DNA from: Chryseobacterium gleum
GTDB lineage: Bacteria; Bacteroidota; Bacteroidia; Flavobacteriales_D; Sanyastnellaceae
DNA: 33,750 nt
Reading direction: 5' to 3'
Assembly (NCBI GenBank): GCA_945862415.1
Contig: CAMAYP010000011.1
Location: forward strand, 1 to 33,750
In this document: positions 27,944-33,750 of the stretch, piece by piece
Position numbering within the stretch: position 1 is the stretch's first letter
Layout of the letters: the number at the start of each line of letters is the position of its first letter
Program-made: the position numbers and the translations under genes
The notes under the pieces: model-generated
Database searches by the model: none
The model's input: the letters and a program-made list of their open reading frames with translations, nothing else
What the model was told of the DNA's origin: nothing

Positions 27944-29035
27944 GTGTCAGAGATTTTACGTGAGCTAATCGGATCATTCAGCACTGCATTCTTTTTGGTG
28001 CTTTTAGCGACCCCCTCCCTCATTAAGGTAGCCAAACTCAAACACCTGGTCGACGAACCGGGCGATGCACGCAAGCTGCATCGCAGATCTGTTCCCACGA
28101 TAGGAGGCATCATGATTTTCGCGGGGACCATCATTGGCTATTGCCTATGGTTTCCCTCTAAAGAAGGTTGGATTCTGGGAAATAATTATTTCCCAATTGA
28201 AGCGCTCAACGAATTCAAATACCTCGTTGCCTGCATGTTCATATTGTTTTTCCTGGGTTTGAAAGACGACATCATCGGCGTTTCACCCGCCAAAAAATTG
28301 CTGGTGCACATACTTATAGGGTTTATTCTCGTTTACGTGGCCGACATCCGTATTACACAATTCTGGGGTCTATTTGGCGTAGACGCTTTACCTTACTGGT
28401 TGAGCCTCACGTTGTCAATGTTCGTATACATCGTGATTGTGAATGCCATCAATTTGATTGACGGTGTCGACGGATTGGCAGCCGGATTCGGATTCATTGC
28501 CAGCATGGCTTTTTCCTATTGGTTCTTTAAAACGGGCGACCAGCCGTTGGCATTATTGGCCATCGGGTTAGCGGGTGCACTGCTCGGATTTCTCGTCTAT
28601 AATTTCCAACCCGCCAAGCTTTTTATGGGCGATTCAGGTTCGCTCATTATCGGACTCGTGCTTTTTGTACTCGCGGTAAAATTGATTGAATTTCCGGTGA
28701 GTCGCATGCTCGTGAACATGGAACCTGTGCCAAAGCCTGTTCTTACCATGGCTATACTGGCCTACCCGCTAGTCGACACCTTGCGCGTGTTCATATTGCG
28801 CGCAATGAAAGGACGATCGCCGTTTTCGGCTGATAAAAACCACATCCACCACAAGTTGCTGGCAATTGGGTTGAATCACCGTCAAACGTGCTTTGTGCTT
28901 TACAGCTTTTCCATAGGAATTATATTGCTCACCTTCCAAAGCCCGGCCTACTCACCCAATGTGAGCTTCCTGTTGGTAATGTCGATAGCAGTTCTCTCTC
29001 TTAACTCGGTCTTCTTATTCAAAAACAAACGATGA
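27944..29035 (+). CDS. MraY/WecA-family undecaprenyl-phosphate sugar-1-phosphate transferase
   Basis: LVDEPGDARKLHRRSVPTIGGIMIF, FFLGLKDDIIGVSPAKKLL, NAINLIDGVDGLAAG, KLFMGDSGSLIIG, KNHIHHKLLAIGLNHRQ. GTG start. Confidence 0.94.
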   Translation: MSEILRELIGSFSTAFFLVLLATPSLIKVAKLKHLVDEPGDARKLHRRSVPTIGGIMIFAGTIIGYCLWFPSKEGWILGNNYFPIEALNEFKYLVACMFILFFLGLKDDIIGVSPAKKLLVHILIGFILVYVADIRITQFWGLFGVDALPYWLSLTLSMFVYIVIVNAINLIDGVDGLAAGFGFIASMAFSYWFFKTGDQPLALLAIGLAGALLGFLVYNFQPAKLFMGDSGSLIIGLVLFVLAVKLIEFPVSRMLVNMEPVPKPVLTMAILAYPLVDTLRVFILRAMKGRSPFSADKNHIHHKLLAIGLNHRQTCFVLYSFSIGIILLTFQSPAYSPNVSFLLVMSIAVLSLNSVFLFKNKR

Positions 29036-29060
29036 TCAACTTGGTTGGCCACTAGACAGC

Positions 29061-30233
29061 ATGGGAAAAATTCTTCTAATCGACGACGAACAATCTATTC
29101 GAAAAGCACTCAAAGAAATTCTCGAATACGAATCATTCGAAGTAACAGAAGCAGAAGACGGGCCGTCGGCTCTGAAGCTTGTCGAAAAGGAAACGTACGA
29201 CTTGATTTTTTGCGATGTGAAGATGCCCCGCATGGATGGCGTTGAAGTGTTAAGCAAGCTGAAAGAAAAAGGAATCGAAACACCGGTAGTAATCATCACC
29301 GGACACGGCAACGTAGAAACTGCAGTTGAAACATTGAAAAAAGGCGCATACGATTTTATTCAAAAGCCGCTCGATCTCAATCGCATTTTAATCACGGTTC
29401 GCAATGCCTGCAACCAGGTTTCCCTCCAAAAGGAAACCAAAAGCCTTCGTAAAAAAATCGCCAAGGCACCGGCATTTCAAATAGTGGGTAAGAGCAACGC
29501 AATTGAAGAAATAAAAAAGCTAATAGATACGGTTGCTCCTACAGAAGCACGGGTGCTAATTACCGGCGGAAACGGGTCGGGCAAGGAACTCGTTGCGCGC
29601 CAACTACACGACAAAAGCGAGCGGGCTGCAGGACCGTTCATTGAGGTGAATTGCGCAGCAATACCCACAGAGCTTATCGAAAGCGAACTATTCGGGCACG
29701 AAAAGGGCTCCTTTACTTCGGCCATAAAAACACGTCAGGGCAAATTCGAATTGGCCGACGGCGGAACACTTTTCCTTGACGAGATTGGCGACATGTCGCT
29801 AGCCGCTCAAGCCAAAGTATTGAGAGCCCTGCAGGAAAGTAAAATCACTCGTGTGGGCGGCGACAAAGACTTCAAGGTGAACGTAAGGGTGTTTGCCGCT
29901 ACCAACAAAGACCTGCGCAAAGAGATCGAAGCCGGTAATTTTCGCGAAGACTTATTTCATCGACTCTCCGTAATTGTGATTCGGGTTCCGTCGCTCAGCG
30001 AGCGAAAAGATGACATTCCATTACTGGCCGATCACTTCTTGAATCTCATTGCCGAAGACTACGGGCAACCTGTAAAAGAAATTTCTGCGGGCGCCTTGAA
30101 AGCCCTGCAAGAATTGAAGTGGACCGGCAACGTGCGCGAGTTCCGAAATGTGATGGAACGACTGGTGATATTATCGGGTAAATCGATTGACGAAAAACTC
30201 GTGAAAGCCTACGCTGTGCCCAATTTCGGCTAG
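29061..30233 (+). CDS. Sigma-54-type (NtrC-like) response regulator: receiver plus AAA+, no HTH domain
   Basis: ILLIDDEQSIRKAL, FCDVKMPRMDGVEVL, Walker A GGNGSGKELVARQLH, GSFTSA, GGTLFLDEIGDMSL; ends LVILSGKSIDEKLVKAYAVPNFG. Confidence 0.93.
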   Translation: MGKILLIDDEQSIRKALKEILEYESFEVTEAEDGPSALKLVEKETYDLIFCDVKMPRMDGVEVLSKLKEKGIETPVVIITGHGNVETAVETLKKGAYDFIQKPLDLNRILITVRNACNQVSLQKETKSLRKKIAKAPAFQIVGKSNAIEEIKKLIDTVAPTEARVLITGGNGSGKELVARQLHDKSERAAGPFIEVNCAAIPTELIESELFGHEKGSFTSAIKTRQGKFELADGGTLFLDEIGDMSLAAQAKVLRALQESKITRVGGDKDFKVNVRVFAATNKDLRKEIEAGNFREDLFHRLSVIVIRVPSLSERKDDIPLLADHFLNLIAEDYGQPVKEISAGALKALQELKWTGNVREFRNVMERLVILSGKSIDEKLVKAYAVPNFG

Positions 30234-30312
30234 AAGGATCGAGCATCGAAATAGCAACCGTTGTTCATATTCTACGGAATTTTTTCACGGCTGCGCCTTG
30301 TACCTTCGCGGG

Positions 30313-32652
30313 GTGAATACAGAAACGAATTTCCTTTCCGAACTCAACGATGCGCAGCGCGCTGCAGCCGCTCACATAAACGGCCCGCTGATGGTTATTG
30401 CCGGCGCCGGGTCAGGTAAAACACGCGTACTTACTTACCGCATAGCGCACCTCATTAACCAAGGTGTCGATCCCTTTCAAATTCTCTCGCTCACGTTTAC
30501 GAATAAGGCGGCCAAAGAAATGAAATTGCGTATCGGCAAACTCGTGGGCGACCATGAAGCACGCAACATTTGGATGGGCACCTTCCACTCCATCTTCGCT
30601 CGCATTCTTCGCATCGAATGCGAACGCATCAACTACCCTCGCACTTTTTCCATCTACGATACAGCAGACTCTAAAAGCCTCATCAAAGACATCATTAAAG
30701 AGATGGGGCTCGACGATAAAATTTACAAACCGGGCGTCGTATACAACCGTATTTCTTCGAGCAAAAACAACCTCATCTCTGCAGCAGATTATTTGAACGA
30801 TGTGGAAATTCAAGCCGAAGACCGCACCACCGGAAAACCACAGATGGGCGAAATATACAAGGCGTATAACCTGCGTCTATTCAAAGCAGGAGCAATGGAT
30901 TTCGATGACTTGTTGTTCAAGACGAATGAGCTCCTGCGCGACTTCCCCGATGTGCTGCACAAATACCAGCACAAGTTTCAATACATCCTGGTCGACGAGT
31001 ATCAAGATACCAACTTCTCGCAATACCTCATCATCAAACAACTCGGCGCTGCTTATGAAAACGTTTGCGTCGTGGGTGATGATGCGCAAAGTATTTATGC
31101 GTTTCGCGGTGCCAACATTCAGAATATTCTCAACTTCCGAAAAGACTATCCGGAATATGCGCTCTACAAACTGGAGCAAAATTACCGCAGCACGAAAGTG
31201 ATTGTTGAGGCGGCCAATTCGATTATTTCGAAAAACAAGGATCAAATTAAAAAGTCGGTCTGGACCGCCAACGAAGAGGGCTCGCGCATCAAAGTGCACA
31301 AAGCGCTTACCGATAATGACGAAGGAAATTTCGTCGCCAATCAGATTTTCAGCATCCGCGCCGAAACCGCCGCTGACCCATCGCATTTTGCTATTCTCTA
31401 CCGCACCAATGCGCAAAGCCGCTCATTTGAAGAAGCATTGCGCAAGCTGAATATCCCTTACAAGATTTTTGGTGGATTGAGCTTCTATCAGCGCAAAGAA
31501 GTGAAAGACCTCGTGGCCTATTACCGCCTCGTGTGCAACCCCAATGACGAGGAATCGCTCAAGCGTGTCATCAACTACCCCAAGCGTGGCATTGGCGACA
31601 CCACCATCAACAAACTGGTTGTTGGAGCGGCCGAAAGAGAAATCAGCATTTGGGAAATGATTGGCCGTGCGCATGAGGTAGGACTGAGCGGCGCCACCAT
31701 GCACAAGGTGAATGACTTCGTATTGCTCATTCGCAGTTTTGCAGTGCAACTCGAAGCGAAAAACGCATACGACATCGGGCATCAAATCGCTTCTGAATCG
31801 GGACTTTTGAAAGACCTGTACAGCGACCGCACGCCTGAAGGTGTGGCGCGTTATGAAAACATTCAGGAGTTGCTCAACGGTATGAAAGAATTCTCCGACA
31901 AGCAAGACCCTGAATTCCCGGATCGTTTGCAGGGCCTCGGCGACTTCCTCGTTGATATCGCGTTGCTCACCGATGCCGATAGCGACGACAAAAGCGACGA
32001 AGGCAAAGTATCGCTCATGTCTATACACGCCGCGAAAGGATTGGAGTTCCCGTACGTCAACATCGTGGGTTTGGAAGAACAACTCTTCCCTTCTCAAATG
32101 AGCATCAACTCGCGCGAGGAACTAGAGGAAGAGCGCCGATTGTTTTACGTTGCGCTTACCCGAGCTGAGAAAAAAGCAACACTCAGTTATGCACTAAGCC
32201 GTTACCGCTGGGGCCAATTACAATACTGCGAAGCCTCGCGCTTCATTGAAGAAATCGACGAGCAATACCTCGAGTTACCATCACCGGAGCGCACACCCAT
32301 GGCTACCAAGCCAATTGATTTCCGTTCGGAGCGAGGTAACTTCTTCAAAAAATCCGCAGCGCCCGAAAGGCCTGCTCGTCCGGTTGAACGCACACCCGAA
32401 CCGTCAACACCGGTGGCACCTCCGGCCGGATTCAAAAAAATAACGATAGCCGCGCCAAAACTGCCACTCGGCGGTGAGTTCGCACAACCGGGCGATTTGG
32501 ACGTTGGCTCTGAAGTAATCCACGAAAAATTCGGCAAAGGAAAAGTGCTCAACCTCGAAGGCGAAATGCCCGACGTGAAAGCAACAATTTTCTTCCCCTC
32601 TGCCGGACAGAAGCAATTGTTGCTCAAATTCGCCAAACTAAAATTAGCCTAG
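30313..32652 (+). CDS. UvrD/PcrA-type ATP-dependent DNA helicase
   Basis: LNDAQRAAAAHINGPLMVIAGAGSGKTRVLTYRI, LVDEYQDTN, VVGDDAQSIYAFRGA, MSIHAAKGLEFPYV, RRLFYVALTRAEK. GTG 30313 preferred over TTG 30298; C-terminal Tudor-like segment. Confidence 0.96.
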   Translation: MNTETNFLSELNDAQRAAAAHINGPLMVIAGAGSGKTRVLTYRIAHLINQGVDPFQILSLTFTNKAAKEMKLRIGKLVGDHEARNIWMGTFHSIFARILRIECERINYPRTFSIYDTADSKSLIKDIIKEMGLDDKIYKPGVVYNRISSSKNNLISAADYLNDVEIQAEDRTTGKPQMGEIYKAYNLRLFKAGAMDFDDLLFKTNELLRDFPDVLHKYQHKFQYILVDEYQDTNFSQYLIIKQLGAAYENVCVVGDDAQSIYAFRGANIQNILNFRKDYPEYALYKLEQNYRSTKVIVEAANSIISKNKDQIKKSVWTANEEGSRIKVHKALTDNDEGNFVANQIFSIRAETAADPSHFAILYRTNAQSRSFEEALRKLNIPYKIFGGLSFYQRKEVKDLVAYYRLVCNPNDEESLKRVINYPKRGIGDTTINKLVVGAAEREISIWEMIGRAHEVGLSGATMHKVNDFVLLIRSFAVQLEAKNAYDIGHQIASESGLLKDLYSDRTPEGVARYENIQELLNGMKEFSDKQDPEFPDRLQGLGDFLVDIALLTDADSDDKSDEGKVSLMSIHAAKGLEFPYVNIVGLEEQLFPSQMSINSREELEEERRLFYVALTRAEKKATLSYALSRYRWGQLQYCEASRFIEEIDEQYLELPSPERTPMATKPIDFRSERGNFFKKSAAPERPARPVERTPEPSTPVAPPAGFKKITIAAPKLPLGGEFAQPGDLDVGSEVIHEKFGKGKVLNLEGEMPDVKATIFFPSAGQKQLLLKFAKLKLA

Positions 32653-32655
32653 TAC

Positions 32656-33399
32656 ATGTCATTCTTCCGATCACTGCAGCAATTGCGCATTCACAACCAT
32701 AAAGGTGTGGCCGTGCTTATCGATCCGGATAAGATGAAGGAAGAAAGCAGGGTTAAGGCCATTGCCGAGTTGATACAACATGCCGAAGTAAGTGCAGTAT
32801 TTATTGGTGGAAGCCTCATGGTGAGCGACCATTTTCAGCAATGTGTGAAGTGGGCGAAAAAACACATCAAAGCCCCAATTGTAATTTTTCCGGGAAGCCC
32901 CGATCAAATCAGCGAACAAGCTGATGCGCTGTTGCTGCTCTCACTCATATCAGGAAGAAATCCCGAACTGCTCATTGGCAACCATGTGCAAGCAGCACCG
33001 CGTTTGGTTAAATCACAACTCGAAATTATAAGCACGGGCTACATGCTGATCGACTGTGGCAAATCTACCACCGCTTCCTATATCAGCCAAACGTATCCTA
33101 TACCATACAACAAGCCTGAAATAGCTGCCGTCACTGCCATTGCCGGTGAAATGATCGGCATGAAGTGCATGTACCTCGATGGTGGCAGCGGCGCTGAAAT
33201 GCCCGTATCACCTGCAATGATTCAAGCCGTGCGTCAGGCGGTGGCTACTCCCATTATTGTGGGTGGAGGCATACGCCACGAAGACGAGGCCCGCGAGGCA
33301 TTCATGGCCGGAGCCGACTTGGTAGTGGTTGGAACTGCTATCGAAGAAAATCCTGATATGCTCTTTGCACTTTCCAATGCATCGTTATCGCTCCGATAA
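32656..33399 (+). CDS. Geranylgeranylglyceryl/heptaprenylglyceryl phosphate synthase family (PcrB/GGGPS)
   Basis: GVAVLIDPDKM, FIGGSLMVSDHFQQCV, IVIFPGSPDQIS, MYLDGGSGAEMPVSPAMIQAV, TPIIVGGGIRHEDEAREAFMAGADLVVVGTAIEENP. Confidence 0.95.
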   Translation: MSFFRSLQQLRIHNHKGVAVLIDPDKMKEESRVKAIAELIQHAEVSAVFIGGSLMVSDHFQQCVKWAKKHIKAPIVIFPGSPDQISEQADALLLLSLISGRNPELLIGNHVQAAPRLVKSQLEIISTGYMLIDCGKSTTASYISQTYPIPYNKPEIAAVTAIAGEMIGMKCMYLDGGSGAEMPVSPAMIQAVRQAVATPIIVGGGIRHEDEAREAFMAGADLVVVGTAIEENPDMLFALSNASLSLR

Positions 33400-33408
33400 A
33401 CCATCGTC

Positions 33409-33750
33409 ATGATAAAAAGACCTTTCAACCTCACCCAATGGATAGCCGACAACCGCGACTTGCTCAAGCCACCGGTTGGCAACAAAAACCTCTATCACGA
33501 GTCGGGCGATTATGTGGTGATGATTGTTGGCGGGCCAAACGCTCGCAAAGATTATCACCTCAACGAAACGGAAGAGCTCTTCTTTCAGCTCGAAGGAAAC
33601 ATCGTAGTTGGGATACAGGAGGATGGAAAAGCGGTCGACATTGAAATCAAGGAAGGCGAAATGTTTTTGCTTCCCGCCAATGTTCCGCACCAGCCTCGTC
33701 GTGGTGAAAACACAGTAGGGCTTGTGATTGAATGCAAGCGCGCCGACCGC
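33409..33750 (+). CDS. 3-hydroxyanthranilate 3,4-dioxygenase (partial, runs off window)
   Basis: Not in the ORF track as an open-ended frame. ATG 33409: MIKRPFNLTQWIADNRDLLKPPVGNKNLYHESGDYVVMIVGGPNARKDYHLNETEELFFQLEGNIVVGIQEDGKAVDIEIKEGEMFLLPANVPHQPRRGENTVGLVIECKRADR. Confidence 0.93.
   Translation, partial: MIKRPFNLTQWIADNRDLLKPPVGNKNLYHESGDYVVMIVGGPNARKDYHLNETEELFFQLEGNIVVGIQEDGKAVDIEIKEGEMFLLPANVPHQPRRGENTVGLVIECKRADR

Noticed and set aside
31423-32097. 224-aa minus-strand ORF inside the helicase gene
   Set aside because: Antisense to a strongly conserved UvrD/PcrA frame; no recognisable domain; likely a codon-bias shadow ORF. Same for 30877..31416.
1-33750. Mobile element, prophage, toxin-antitoxin or defence island
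   Set aside because: No transposase, integrase, phage structural gene, TA pair or defence nuclease recognised; content is housekeeping and envelope genes.

Overview
The window is a gene-dense chromosomal segment of a Bacteroidota (Flavobacteriales-like) genome. I saw no rRNA, tRNA, CRISPR array, transposase or prophage. Minus strand at the left: OstA/LptA-like protein (partial), purA, a Fur-family regulator, a RelA/SpoT enzyme and a Wzi/RemB-like outer-membrane protein. Then on plus: a cytochrome-oxidase block (ctaB, two subunit III genes, subunit IV, a degenerate SCO-like protein, a canonical SCO lipoprotein, a DUF420-like protein and a small CxxC membrane protein), an OmpA-family protein, TolC plus a periplasmic adaptor, tsaB, a Rieske-like lipoprotein, a secreted protein and methylmalonyl-CoA epimerase. 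A minus block follows (outer-membrane protein, kmo, metB-like, ruvC). The plus block to the right end has a GT2, an OppC-like permease, fcl, a second Wzi-like protein, a MraY/WecA-like transferase, a sigma-54-type response regulator without an HTH, a UvrD/PcrA helicase, a PcrB/GGGPS-family synthase and a partial 3-hydroxyanthranilate dioxygenase. Most of this is ordinary housekeeping sequence. I cannot demonstrate a wholly new system. The best leads are: the degenerate/canonical SCO pair with the small CxxC protein in the oxidase cluster; the pcrA-pcrB adjacency; a sigma-54-type regulator with GSFTSA and no DNA-binding domain; a Rieske-like lipoprotein that appears to lack cluster ligands; and TAnnTT(T/C)G promoter-like boxes 4-8 nt from start codons, suggesting leaderless mRNAs.
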